A stretch of DNA of 64,000 nt from assembly GCF_001570365.1 (NCBI RefSeq), contig NZ_BBYK01000045.1, forward strand, positions 1 to 64,000, read 5' to 3'. Made by a program: the position numbers and the translations under genes. The stretch comes from Microtetraspora fusca. GTDB lineage: Bacteria; Actinomycetota; Actinomycetes; Streptosporangiales; Streptosporangiaceae. Positions 43,812 to 52,739 of this stretch are shown one piece after another; the stretch's first letter is position 1; every line of letters starts with the position of its first letter. Below the pieces are notes generated by a model, which worked only from the letters and a program-made list of their open reading frames with translations, searched no databases and was not told the DNA's origin.

Positions 43812-45041
43812 TTGACTCACACAACGCCCAGGGCCGACGAGGTACCGGACGTGCTCGCTCCGGCGAAGCTCGGCCCGGTGGCCCTGCGCAACCGCATCAT
43901 CAAGGCCGCGACCTACGAGGGGTTGAGCCGCAAGGGCCTCGTCACCGACGAGCTCATCGACTTCCACGTGCGCCACGCGGCCGGCGGCGTCGGGATGACC
44001 ACGGTGGCCTACTGCGCGGTCGCGCCCGAGGGGCGGACCGACCCGCGCCAGATCCTGTGGACCCAGGACTCGCTGCCCGGCCTGCGCAGACTGACCGAGG
44101 CGGTGCACGCCGAGGGCGCGGCGGTCGCCGCGCAGATCGGCCACGCCGGCCCGGTCGCCAACCCCAAGGCCAACCGCCTGCCCGCGCTCGCGCCCAGCAG
44201 GCACTTCCACGCCACCACGACGAGCTTCACCAGGGAGGCGACCCGGGACGACCTGACCCGGATCGTCGCGGCCCACGGCCACGCCGCGTCGATGGCCGTC
44301 GAGGCCGGGTTCGACGCCGTCGAGATCCACCTCGGGCACAACTACCTGGCCAGCTCGTTCCTCAGCCCCAAGATCAACCACCGCAAGGACGAGTACGGCG
44401 GAAGCCTGGAGAACCGCGCCCGCCTCTCGCGGGACATCGCCCGGGCCGTGCGCGACGCCGTCGGCGACCGCATCGCCATCACCGCCAAGCTCAACATGGA
44501 CGACGGCGTGCCCGGCGGGTTCTGGCTCGACGAGGCGATCACCGTCGCGCAGTGGCTGGAGCGGGACGGCTCGCTCGACGCCCTCGAACTCACCGCGGGC
44601 AGTTCCCTGCTCAACCCCATGTACCTGTTCAAGGGCGACGCGCCGCTGCGGGAGTTCGCGGCGGTCATGAAGCAGCCGGTCAAGCTCGGCGTCAAGCTGG
44701 TCGGCAAGCATTTCCTGCGCGCCTACCCCTACCGGGACGCGTACCTGCTGGACGACGCCCGGCAGATCCGCGCCGCCGTCACGATGCCGCTCATCCTGCT
44801 CGGCGGCATCACGAACAAGGCGGTCATGGACCAGGCGATGGCCGAGGGCTTCCAGTTCGTCGCGATGGCGCGGGCGCTGCTGCGCGAACCCGACCTGATC
44901 AACCGGATCGCGGCCGACGAGAGCGTCCGCTCCCTGTGCATCCACTGCAACAAGTGCATGACGGCGATCTACGGCGGCACCCACTGCGTGCTCACCGGCC
45001 CCCTGATCGCACAGCCGCCGGTACGAAACGCGCAGGACTGA
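43812..45041 (+). CDS. Old-Yellow-Enzyme family NADH:flavin oxidoreductase
   Basis: 409 residues, TTG start with GGAGG eight bases before. A single TIM barrel with FMN-binding and catalytic segments (AAQIGHAGPVANP, VEIHLGHNYLASSFLSPKIN, DEYGGSLENRARL) and, at the end, CIHCNKC and CV, the 4Fe-4S ligands of the 2,4-dienoyl-CoA reductase/BaiCD branch. The flavodoxin-like FAD/NADH domain that normally follows (another 250 residues) is missing. Such enzymes reduce enones, for example 4-ene-3-ketosteroids or dienoyl-CoAs. In this operon a role on a steroid-derived enoyl-CoA is likely. Confidence 0.82.
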   Translation: MTHTTPRADEVPDVLAPAKLGPVALRNRIIKAATYEGLSRKGLVTDELIDFHVRHAAGGVGMTTVAYCAVAPEGRTDPRQILWTQDSLPGLRRLTEAVHAEGAAVAAQIGHAGPVANPKANRLPALAPSRHFHATTTSFTREATRDDLTRIVAAHGHAASMAVEAGFDAVEIHLGHNYLASSFLSPKINHRKDEYGGSLENRARLSRDIARAVRDAVGDRIAITAKLNMDDGVPGGFWLDEAITVAQWLERDGSLDALELTAGSSLLNPMYLFKGDAPLREFAAVMKQPVKLGVKLVGKHFLRAYPYRDAYLLDDARQIRAAVTMPLILLGGITNKAVMDQAMAEGFQFVAMARALLREPDLINRIAADESVRSLCIHCNKCMTAIYGGTHCVLTGPLIAQPPVRNAQD

Positions 45042-45059
45042 GGGGGAGAACGGAGAACC

Positions 45060-46715
45060 GTGCACCGAGAGACGATCGCCGACCTGCTGCTCGACCGGGT
45101 GGGGGACGACCGCCCGGGCCTGCGCACCCGCGAGCGGACCTGGACCTGGGACGAGGTGGTCCGCGAGAGCGCCGCCCGGGCCTCCCTGCTGCGCGAGCTG
45201 CGGGTCGAGGGCCCCTTCCACGTCGGGGTCCTGCTCGACAACGTGCCCGAGTACGTCTTCTGGCTCGGCGCGGCGGCGCTCAGCGGCGCCTCGATCGTCG
45301 GCATCAACTCGACCCGGCGCGGCGCGTACCTGGAGCAGGAGGTCAGGCACACCGACCTGCAGCTCGTCGTCACCGACGAGGCCGGGCTGAAGCTGCTCGA
45401 CGGCCTCGACATCGGCGTGGAGCGCGACCGCTTCCTCCTCGTGGACGGCGGGGACTACGCGGCCCGGGTGGCCGCGCACACCTGCGAGCCGGAGCGCGAC
45501 CCCGGCATCACCGCCGCGACCCGGATGCTGCTGCTGTTCACCTCCGGCACCACCGGCGCGTCCAAGGCGGCGATCTGCTCCCAAGGCCGGCTGGCCGCGC
45601 TCGGCTACGCCAACTGTGCCAAGTACGGCGTGGCCAGGGACGACGTCACGTACTGCGGCATGCCGCTGTTCCACGGCAACGCCGTCATGGGCCTGTGGGC
45701 GCCCTCGCTCGCCGCGGGCGCGACCGTCACCCTCGTGCCCAGGTTCTCCGCGTCCGGGTTCCTGCCCGACGTCCGGTTCTACGGCGTCACGTTCTTCACG
45801 TACGTCGGCAAGGCGATCGCGTACATCCTGGCCACGCCCGAGCTTCCGGACGACGCGGACAACACGCTCGACCACGCCTTCGGCACGGAGGCCTCGCCCG
45901 AGGACCAGGCCGAGTTCCTGCGCCGCTTCGGCTGCCGGCTGATCGAGAGCTACGGGTCGAGCGAGGGCTCCGGCATGATCACGCTCGCGCCCGAAGGGCC
46001 CGCGAGCGCGCTGGGCCGCCCCGCCCACGACGGTGTCGTCGTCGTCGATCCGGAGACCAGGGAGCGGCGGCCCCGCGCGGTGCTCGACGAGTACGGCCGG
46101 GTCGTCAACGCCGAGGAGGCGATCGGCGAGATCGTCAACACGGAGGGCGCGGCGAAGTTCGAGGGCTACTACAAGAACGACGTGGCCAACGCCGAACGGG
46201 TACGGCATGGCTGGTACTGGACCGGCGACCTCGGCTACATCGACGAGGCCGGCTACATGTACTTCGCCGGCCGTTCCGGCGACTGGATCCGGGTGGACGG
46301 CGAGAACATCTCGGCGCTGCTGACCGAGCGCGTCCTGCGCCGCCACCCGCGCATCGTCGCCGCCGCCGTCTTCGGCGTGCCCGACCCGCGCTCCGGCGAC
46401 CAGGTGATGGCCGCGATCGAGATCCCCGAGGGGACGGCGTTCGAGGACCTCGACCTGCCCGCGTTCCTCGCCCGGCAGGCGGACCTCGGCACCAAGGGCG
46501 CGCCGCGCTACGTCCGGGTGTCCCACGCGCTGCCGGCCACCGGCTCGAACAAGCTCCGCAAGAAGGAGATGCAGCACGACGGCTGGCGGACCGAGGACGC
46601 CGTGTACCGCTGGGCCGGCCGCGGCGAGCCGCACTACACCCCGATGACCGCCGAGGACAAGGCCGCGTTGCGCGCGGAGTTCCACGCCAACGGCCGGCAG
46701 CGCTTCCTGCCGTAG
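45060..46715 (+). CDS. fadD17: FadD17-like steroid-24-oyl-CoA synthetase
   Basis: 551 residues from GTG 45060. FSGTTG-type P-loop appears as LLFTSGTTGASKAAICSQGR; YCGMPLFHGNAVMGLWAPSL, YVGKAIAYILATPELPDDAD and GDWIRVDGENISALLTERVL match the FadD17 branch, including the absence of a second lysine motif typical of other FadDs (it ends TGSNKLRKK). FadD17 activates C24 side chains. It precedes the acyl-CoA dehydrogenase by 34 bases. Confidence 0.83.
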   Translation: MHRETIADLLLDRVGDDRPGLRTRERTWTWDEVVRESAARASLLRELRVEGPFHVGVLLDNVPEYVFWLGAAALSGASIVGINSTRRGAYLEQEVRHTDLQLVVTDEAGLKLLDGLDIGVERDRFLLVDGGDYAARVAAHTCEPERDPGITAATRMLLLFTSGTTGASKAAICSQGRLAALGYANCAKYGVARDDVTYCGMPLFHGNAVMGLWAPSLAAGATVTLVPRFSASGFLPDVRFYGVTFFTYVGKAIAYILATPELPDDADNTLDHAFGTEASPEDQAEFLRRFGCRLIESYGSSEGSGMITLAPEGPASALGRPAHDGVVVVDPETRERRPRAVLDEYGRVVNAEEAIGEIVNTEGAAKFEGYYKNDVANAERVRHGWYWTGDLGYIDEAGYMYFAGRSGDWIRVDGENISALLTERVLRRHPRIVAAAVFGVPDPRSGDQVMAAIEIPEGTAFEDLDLPAFLARQADLGTKGAPRYVRVSHALPATGSNKLRKKEMQHDGWRTEDAVYRWAGRGEPHYTPMTAEDKAALRAEFHANGRQRFLP

Positions 46716-46749
46716 TCACGGCCCGGCAACCCGAGTAGGAGAGCGGAAC

Positions 46750-47916
46750 ATGGATCTGCGCGAGACCGCCGCGCAACGAGAGCTGCGCATGGAGCTGCGA
46801 AGGTACTTCGCCGCCCTCATGCCGGAGGAGGAACGCCGCCGCGTCGGCGAGCAGGGCGTCGGAGGCGACCGCTTCCGCGAGGTGGTCAAACGCCTCGGGG
46901 CCGACGGCTGGCTCGGCATCGGGTGGCCGGTCGAGTACGGCGGCCAGGGCCGCTCGATCGAGGAGCAGTACGTCTTCTTCGACGAGGTCCAGCGGGCCGG
47001 GCTGCCGTTCCCGTTCGTCACCGTCAACACGGTCGGCCCGACCCTGATGAGCCAGGGGTCGGAGGAGCAGAGGAAGCGCTTCCTGCCCGGCATCCTGTCC
47101 GGCGACATCGTCTTCGCCATCGGCTACACCGAGCCGGACGCCGGCACCGACCTCGCGTCCCTGACGACCCGCGCGGTCCGCGACGGCGACGAGTTCGTCG
47201 TGGACGGCAGCAAGATCTTCACCAGCGGCGCGAACACCGCCGACTACGTGTGGCTGGCCTGCCGTACCGACCCGGACGCGCCGAAGCACAAGGGCATCTC
47301 CATCCTGATCGTGCCGACGGACGCGCCCGGATTCTCGTGGAGCCCGATCCGGACCGTGGGCGGGATGGTCGTGACCGCCACGTACTACGGCGGCGTACGG
47401 GTGCCCGCGACCGACGTCGTCGGCGAGGTGAACGGCGGCTGGCGGCTGATCACCCACCAGCTCAACCACGAGCGGATCGGGCTCGCCGCGCTCGGCGGCC
47501 GCATGATCAAGCTCTGGGAGGACGTCCTCGCCTGGGCCAGGGAGAACGGGACCATCGAGCTGCCGTGGGTCCAGCGGGACTTCGCCCGCACCTACGCCAA
47601 GCTGGAGGCGATGCGCCTGCTCAACTGGAAGATGACCAGCGCGGTGGCGCGCGGCTCCCTGTCCGGCGCGGAGGCCGGGGCCGCCAAGGCGTACGGCACC
47701 GAGACGCACATCGACGTGCAGCGCACCCTCACCGGCATCCTCGGCGCGGCCGGGCGGATCCGGCCCGAGTCACCCGGCGCGGCGCTCGCCGGCCAGATCG
47801 AGCAGCTCTCCCGCCAGGGCATCGTGAACACCTTCGGCGGCGGCGTGAACGAGATCCTCAGGGACATGGTCGCCACCCAGGGGCTCGGCCTGCCGCGGTT
47901 GGGGCGGGGCGTATGA
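46750..47916 (+). CDS. fadE29: FadE29-like acyl-CoA dehydrogenase subunit (ChsE2)
   Basis: 388 residues (family 387). YTEPDAGTDLASLTTRAVRD, TSGANTADYVWLACRTDPDA, KHKGISILIV and NTFGGGVNEILRDMVATQGL match FadE29. With FadE28 it forms an alpha2-beta2 dehydrogenase that oxidises the propionyl-CoA side chain of 3-oxo-pregnene-carboxyl-CoA. Unlike mycobacteria, where fadE28 and fadE29 are adjacent, here chsH2 lies between them. Stop overlaps chsH2 by 4 bases. Confidence 0.85.
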   Translation: MDLRETAAQRELRMELRRYFAALMPEEERRRVGEQGVGGDRFREVVKRLGADGWLGIGWPVEYGGQGRSIEEQYVFFDEVQRAGLPFPFVTVNTVGPTLMSQGSEEQRKRFLPGILSGDIVFAIGYTEPDAGTDLASLTTRAVRDGDEFVVDGSKIFTSGANTADYVWLACRTDPDAPKHKGISILIVPTDAPGFSWSPIRTVGGMVVTATYYGGVRVPATDVVGEVNGGWRLITHQLNHERIGLAALGGRMIKLWEDVLAWARENGTIELPWVQRDFARTYAKLEAMRLLNWKMTSAVARGSLSGAEAGAAKAYGTETHIDVQRTLTGILGAAGRIRPESPGAALAGQIEQLSRQGIVNTFGGGVNEILRDMVATQGLGLPRLGRGV

Positions 47917-48899
47917 GCGCGGCGTACGAGGACCGGCTGCGCGCGTTCGTCGGCCGCGAGATCCACCCGCTGCGGCCGGGCCAGGACCCGGTCAACGTGC
48001 CGATGATCCGGCACTGGGTCGAGGCCATGGAGGACGACAACCCGATCCATCTGGACGAGGAGGCCGCCCGCGCCACCGGCAGGGACGGCGTCGTCGCGCC
48101 CGCGTCCATGGCGCAGGCGTGGGTGATGCGCGGGTACGCCGCGACGACGGCGGCGGAGGGGGGAGGCGGCCCCGCCGACGAGCTGACCGACCTGCTCGCC
48201 GAGGGCGGCTACACCTCGGTCGTGGCGACCGACTCGGAGTTCGAGTTCCACCGCGAGTTGGTGCCCGGCGACCACGTCGCCGTGCGGGAGGTCGTCGAGT
48301 CCATCTCGCCGGAGAAGGCCACCGCCTTGGGCACCGGCCGCTTCATCACGTCCCTGCGGACGTACCACGACCAGGACGGCGAGGTCGTGGCCGTGCAGCG
48401 CTGGCGTCTCCTGCGCTTCCGCCCGAAGGCGAAGCCACAGGAGCCGGAGGAGCGGTCCGAGGCCGACGCGGCGGAGCGGCCTGAGGAGCGGGCGTCCCGG
48501 CCCCAGCCGGCGATCAACAGGGACAACGCGTTCTGGTTCGAGGCGGCCCGCGAGCACCGGCTGCTGATCCAGCGCTGCGCCGCCTGCCGGACGTTGCGCC
48601 ACCCGCCCGGCCCCTGCTGCCCCGAGTGCGGCTCGTTCGAGTGGGACACCGTGCGGGCGTCCGGCGACGCGCACGTCTACAGCTTCGTGGTCAACCACCA
48701 CCCCCGCCATCCGGCGTTCGATTACCCGTTGATCGTCGCGGTCGTCGAACTGGCGGAGGGCACCCGGCTGATCACCAACCTGGTCGGCGTCAGCCCGGAG
48801 GAGGTCGAGATCGACATGCCGGTCGTCCTCGACTGGGTGGACGCGGACCCCGAGTTGTCGCTTCCGGTGTTCCGGCCGGTCGCCCAGGAAGGTCACTGA
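47913..48899 (+). CDS. chsH2: ChsH2-like MaoC-DUF35 fusion hydratase subunit
   Basis: 328 residues. N-terminal half is a MaoC-type hotdog (RHWVEAMEDDNPIHLDEEAARA). A charged linker (about residues 165-200) leads to a C-terminal DUF35 domain with a zinc ribbon (CAACRTLRHPPGPCCPEC) and an OB fold (VYSFVVNHHPRHPAFDYPL). ChsH2 pairs with ChsH1 for enoyl-CoA hydration, and its DUF35 domain holds the aldolase Ltp2. All three partners are in this operon. Confidence 0.88.
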   Translation: MSAAYEDRLRAFVGREIHPLRPGQDPVNVPMIRHWVEAMEDDNPIHLDEEAARATGRDGVVAPASMAQAWVMRGYAATTAAEGGGGPADELTDLLAEGGYTSVVATDSEFEFHRELVPGDHVAVREVVESISPEKATALGTGRFITSLRTYHDQDGEVVAVQRWRLLRFRPKAKPQEPEERSEADAAERPEERASRPQPAINRDNAFWFEAAREHRLLIQRCAACRTLRHPPGPCCPECGSFEWDTVRASGDAHVYSFVVNHHPRHPAFDYPLIVAVVELAEGTRLITNLVGVSPEEVEIDMPVVLDWVDADPELSLPVFRPVAQEGH

Positions 48900-50014
48900 T
48901 GGACTTCACCCTTGACGAAGAGCTCGAAGCGATCCGCGACCTGGCCCGGAAGATCTTCACCGACCGCGCCACCCCCGAGCGGGCGCGCGAGGTGGAGGGT
49001 TCGCCCGAGCGCGTGGACGAGAGCCTGTGGGCCGAGCTGGCCAAGGCGGGACTGCTCGGCGTCTGCGCGCCGGAGGAGGTCGGGGGAGCCGGTCTCGGCC
49101 TCGGCGCGCTGTGCGTCCTGCTGGAGGAGCAGGGCCGCGCCGTGGCGCCCGTCCCGCTGTGGCCGGCCTCCGTCGCCGCGCTCGCGGTCGCCGCGCACGG
49201 CACCGCCGAGCAGCGCGCGCGCCTGCTGCCGGGCGCCGTGGACGGCTCGTCACGGCTCACCCTCGCCCTGGAGGAGTTCGGGCCGCACGAACCCGGCGCG
49301 CCGCGCTGCGCGGCGGTGCGCGATGACGGGTCCGGCGGCTGGCGGCTCACCGGGGTCAAGGCGGTCGTCCCCTCGCCCTTCGGTGCCGCGCACGTCCTGG
49401 TCGCCGCCCGGGCCGACAGCGGAACCGGGCTGTTCCTGGTCGCCCGCGACGCCGACGGCGTGACCTGGGAGGCGGCCGAGACCACGAGCCGCGACCTCGC
49501 CGGCACCATGACCCTGGACGGCGCGCCCGCCCAGGAGATCGGGCACCCCGGCTCCGGCGTCCTCGACTGGACGATCGAGCGGGCCTCGGTGGCGCTGGCA
49601 GCCGTCCAGCTCGGCGTCGCCCAAGGGGCGCTGCGGCTCGCGGCGGGCTACCTCGCCGAGCGTCGGCAGTTCGGCCGCCCCCTGGCCACGTTCCAGGCGG
49701 TGCAGCACCAGCTCGCCGACTGCTACATCGACATCGAGGCCATGGGGGTCGCCATGTGGCAGGCCGTCACCTCGCTGGAGGCGGGCGAGGCCGCCGCGGC
49801 CGCCGTGCTCGTCGCCAAGTGGTGGGCGGGCGAGGCCGGGCTGAACGTCGTCCACCGCACCCAGCACCTGCACGGCGGCATCGGGGTGGACGTCGACTAT
49901 CCGGTGCACCGGCACTTCCTGTGGGGCAAGCAGATCTCCGGCACTCTGGGCGGCGCGAGCGCGGATCTCGCCCGCCTCGGCGCGGTGCTGGCGGCGGGGC
50001 CGGTGGCGTCATGA
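48899..50014 (+). CDS. fadE28: FadE28-like acyl-CoA dehydrogenase subunit (ChsE1)
   Basis: 371 residues, start ATG 48899 sharing one base with the chsH2 stop. It has the shortened beta domain typical of the partner subunit (DGSGGWRLTGVKAVVPSPFGAA) and the C-terminal features YLAERRQFGRPLATFQAVQH and HRTQHLHGGIGVDVDYPVHR, where the conserved Arg and the GGIG turn contact FAD. With FadE29 it completes the heterotetramer. Confidence 0.83.
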   Translation: MDFTLDEELEAIRDLARKIFTDRATPERAREVEGSPERVDESLWAELAKAGLLGVCAPEEVGGAGLGLGALCVLLEEQGRAVAPVPLWPASVAALAVAAHGTAEQRARLLPGAVDGSSRLTLALEEFGPHEPGAPRCAAVRDDGSGGWRLTGVKAVVPSPFGAAHVLVAARADSGTGLFLVARDADGVTWEAAETTSRDLAGTMTLDGAPAQEIGHPGSGVLDWTIERASVALAAVQLGVAQGALRLAAGYLAERRQFGRPLATFQAVQHQLADCYIDIEAMGVAMWQAVTSLEAGEAAAAAVLVAKWWAGEAGLNVVHRTQHLHGGIGVDVDYPVHRHFLWGKQISGTLGGASADLARLGAVLAAGPVAS

Positions 50015-50490
50015 CCGAGACCACCGCGAATCACACAGTGCGGCAGACCGTCCGGCCCCTTGGACGGCCCGGCCTGGCGTACGACGAGGTGGCGGTCGGC
50101 GACCGCCTGCCCGAGCTGTCCATCCCGCTGACCCGGACGCTGATCGTGGCGACCGCGATCGCCAGCCGTGACTACCAGGACGTGCACCACGACCCCGAGC
50201 TGGCGGTCGAGCGCGGGTCCCGGGACATCTTCATGAACATCCTGACCAGCAACGGCCTGGTGGAACGCTTCGTCACCCGCTGGGCGGGCCCGGCCGCGGT
50301 CGTCGCCGCGATCCGGATCAGGCTCGGCGCGCCCAACTACCCGGGCGACACCATGGTGCTGACCGGCGAGGTCACCGCGAAGGACGACGCGGAGGGCCGG
50401 GTCGAGGTCTCCGTGCGCGGCGAGAACGCCCTCGGCGCGCACGTGACCGGCACCGTCGTCGTACGGCTCCCGAAGGGAGAGAACGCGTGA
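50011..50490 (+). CDS. chsH1: ChsH1-like MaoC hydratase subunit
   Basis: 159 residues. A single hotdog domain with ATAIASRDYQDVHHDPELAV, where Asp and His form the hydratase 2 active site, and LTSNGLVERFVTRWAGPAA. It is longer at the N-terminus than mycobacterial ChsH1 (129 aa). Overlaps fadE28 and ltp2 by 4 bases each, so all subunits are produced in step. Confidence 0.85.
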   Translation: MTETTANHTVRQTVRPLGRPGLAYDEVAVGDRLPELSIPLTRTLIVATAIASRDYQDVHHDPELAVERGSRDIFMNILTSNGLVERFVTRWAGPAAVVAAIRIRLGAPNYPGDTMVLTGEVTAKDDAEGRVEVSVRGENALGAHVTGTVVVRLPKGENA

Positions 50491-51671
50491 ACGTCGCAAG
50501 CCCCCTCTCCGGCGCCGCGGCGATCGCGGGCATCGGCGCCACCGAGTTCTCCAAGGACTCCGGGCGCAGCGAGCTCCAGCTCGCGTGCGAGGCGGTGCTC
50601 GCCGCCGTCGCCGACGCCGGGCTGCAGCCGTCCGACGTGGACGGCCTGGTCACGTTCACCGCCGACACCAACAGCGAGATCCACGTCGCGCGCAACACCG
50701 GCATCGGCGAGCTGACGTTCTTCTCCCGGGTCGGGTACGGCGGCGGTGCCGCCTGCGGCACGCTCCAGCAGGCGGCGATGGCCGTCGCGACCGGCGCCGC
50801 CGAGGTCGTCGTCTGCTACCGCGCGTTCAACGAGCGCTCCGGCGAGCGGTACGGCCTCGGCCAGGCGGAGCGGCCGATGGACACCAGCGCCGACCGCGCC
50901 GCCTACGCCTGGATGACCCCGTACGGGTTGAGCACGCCGGCGCAGTGGGTCGCGATGTTCGCCCGCCGCTACATGCACGAGTACGGCGCGACCAGCGAGG
51001 ACTTCGGCCGGGTCGCGGTCGTGGACCGCCGGCACGCCGCCGTCAACCCGGCCGCGTGGTTCTACGGGCGGCCGATCACGCTGGAGGAGCACCAGGCGTC
51101 CCGCTGGATCGCCGAGCCGCTGCACCTGCTCGACTGCTGCCAGGAGACCGACGGCGGCCAGGCGCTGGTCGTGGTCTCCGCCGAGCGGGCCCGCGACCTT
51201 GCGCACCCGCCCGCGGTCATCCGGGCCGCCGCGCAGGGGTCCGGCGCGGACCAGCACATGATGACCAGCTACTACCGGCCCTCGATCTCCGGCATCCCCG
51301 AGATGGGCCTGGTCGGGCGTCAGCTCTACCGGCAGAGCGGTCTGGGGCCGGACGACATCGACGCGGCGATCCTGTACGACCACTTCACCCCGCTGGTGCT
51401 CCCGCAGCTCGAGGAGCTGGGCTTCTGCGGGACGGGAGAGGCCAAGGACTTCATCGCGGACGGGCACCTCGAACGCGGCGGGCGGCTGCCGTTCAACACG
51501 CACGGCGGGCAGCTCGGTGAGGCGTACCTGCACGGCATGAACGGCGTCGCGGAGGCGGTCCGGCTGGTCCGGGGCACCTCGGTGAACCAGCCGGACGACG
51601 TGCGCAACGTGATCGTGACCGCGGGCACGGGCGTGCCCACCAGCGGTCTGGTGCTGGGAGCGGACGGATGA
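50487..51671 (+). CDS. ltp2: Ltp2-like steroid side-chain aldolase (thiolase fold)
   Basis: 394 residues from GTG 50487. Thiolase fold without the thiolase Cys-His-Cys triad: at the usual nucleophile position the sequence reads RVGYGGGAACGTLQQAAMAV. Conserved Tyr-containing segments MTSYYRPSISGIPEM and THGGQLGEAYLHGMNGVAEA fit Ltp2, which releases propionyl-CoA by retro-aldol cleavage to give the 17-ketosteroid. Ltp2 works bound to the DUF35 domain of ChsH2, coded two genes upstream. Confidence 0.87.
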   Translation: MNVASPLSGAAAIAGIGATEFSKDSGRSELQLACEAVLAAVADAGLQPSDVDGLVTFTADTNSEIHVARNTGIGELTFFSRVGYGGGAACGTLQQAAMAVATGAAEVVVCYRAFNERSGERYGLGQAERPMDTSADRAAYAWMTPYGLSTPAQWVAMFARRYMHEYGATSEDFGRVAVVDRRHAAVNPAAWFYGRPITLEEHQASRWIAEPLHLLDCCQETDGGQALVVVSAERARDLAHPPAVIRAAAQGSGADQHMMTSYYRPSISGIPEMGLVGRQLYRQSGLGPDDIDAAILYDHFTPLVLPQLEELGFCGTGEAKDFIADGHLERGGRLPFNTHGGQLGEAYLHGMNGVAEAVRLVRGTSVNQPDDVRNVIVTAGTGVPTSGLVLGADG

Positions 51672-52543
51672 GCGGCGGGGGAGCGGCCCCCGCCACGAGG
51701 GATGTAAGGGACGACGTGACGCATACGACGACGCGGGACGCGGGCGCGTGGGCGGGCCACGACCTGGGCGAGCGCACGGTCGCCTACGACGAGCGGGACG
51801 TGATCCTCTACGCGCTCGCCGTCGGCGCGGAGGGGACCGACCTGGACCTGGTGTTCGAGGAGCGGCTGCGGGTGCTGCCGACGTTCGCGCTGACGCAGGC
51901 GCAGTGGGCCCCGGACGCGCTGGGCGCGCTCGGCGCGTTCGACGTCGCGACCGCGGTGCACGGCGCGCAGCGCCTCGTGGCGCGCGCGCCGCTGCCCGCG
52001 TCCGGCGAGCTGACGATGCGGGCCCGGGTCGCGGCCGTGTGGGACAAGGGCAGCGCCGCCGTCTTCGACGTCGAGGTGGAGAGCGAGTGCTTCCAGGCCA
52101 CCTGGTCGCTCTTCGCGCCGGGATGCGGCGGGTTCGGCGGTGAGCGCGGGGCCTCCCGCCCGAAGCCGCAGGAGACGCCCGCCGACCACGAGCTGGAGGT
52201 CCGTACCTCGCCCAACCAGGCGGCGCTGTACCGGCTGCTGGGCGACCGGCACCACATGCACATCGACCCGGAGGCGGCGAAGGCGGCCGGGATGCCGCGG
52301 CCGTTCATGCACGGCCTCTGCACGCTGGCGACGGTGACCCTGCCGCTGGCCGCGGCCGTGGGCGCGCACCCCGCCGACCTGGTCGAGCTGGAGGGGCGCT
52401 TCGCCGCCCCCGTCTTCCCCGGCGACCGGCTGGACACGCGCGCCTGGGCGGACGGAGGCGACGGGGCGGCGGTGCGCTTCGAGGCCGTCGCCGACGGCAG
52501 GACGGCGATCTCCGGCGGCCGTGCCCGCTTCCGCGCGCGTTAG
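51668..52543 (+). CDS. double-hotdog MaoC hydratase
   Basis: 291 residues, paralogous to the Hsd4B-like protein at 33392 (same WDKG-AAV, RVLPTFA and GDRHHMHIDPEAAKAAGMPR motifs). The hydratase 2 motif is present, but the usual NPLH is changed to HHMH, keeping Asp and His. The N-terminal 30 residues are disordered and Thr/Asp-rich. Last gene of the igr transcript; stop codon followed by 77 bases and a decayed IS element. Probably hydrates a steroid enoyl-CoA. Confidence 0.8.
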   Translation: MSGGGAAPATRDVRDDVTHTTTRDAGAWAGHDLGERTVAYDERDVILYALAVGAEGTDLDLVFEERLRVLPTFALTQAQWAPDALGALGAFDVATAVHGAQRLVARAPLPASGELTMRARVAAVWDKGSAAVFDVEVESECFQATWSLFAPGCGGFGGERGASRPKPQETPADHELEVRTSPNQAALYRLLGDRHHMHIDPEAAKAAGMPRPFMHGLCTLATVTLPLAAAVGAHPADLVELEGRFAAPVFPGDRLDTRAWADGGDGAAVRFEAVADGRTAISGGRARFRAR

Positions 52544-52620
52544 GGCCCGTACGGGGTTGAGATCACGATGTTGCGGATTCGCCCGCGCCGAGCCGGCTGA
52601 CACCGGTAGATCATCTCGCC

Positions 52621-52736
52621 ATGGCGCGGGGTGACCTCACTGATGAAGAGTGGTCCTTGATCGAGCCCTCCCTGCCCTTGGGTGAGGGGGCCCGATCCCG
52701 GACCTGCGACGACGGTTGAACGCGGTGATGTGGCGG
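52621..52736 (+). mobile_element. 5' remnant of an IS5-family transposase
   Basis: ATG 52621 opens with MARGDLTDEEWSLIEPSLPL, the unmistakable N-terminus of IS5-type actinobacterial transposases. After GEGA the frame is shifted: the continuation GPIPDLRRRLNAVMWR is found in another frame (from about 52688), and all remaining sequence of the transposase is missing. Bases 52544-52620, between the MaoC stop and this start, may hold the left end of the element, but I cannot delimit its terminal repeat. Confidence 0.85.
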
Positions 52737-52739
52737 GGG

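Noticed and set aside
43500-46685. 1061-residue minus-strand open frame
   Set aside because: Antisense to the OYE and FadD17 genes, with the Gly/Val/Arg/Asp-rich composition of a shadow frame and no domain.
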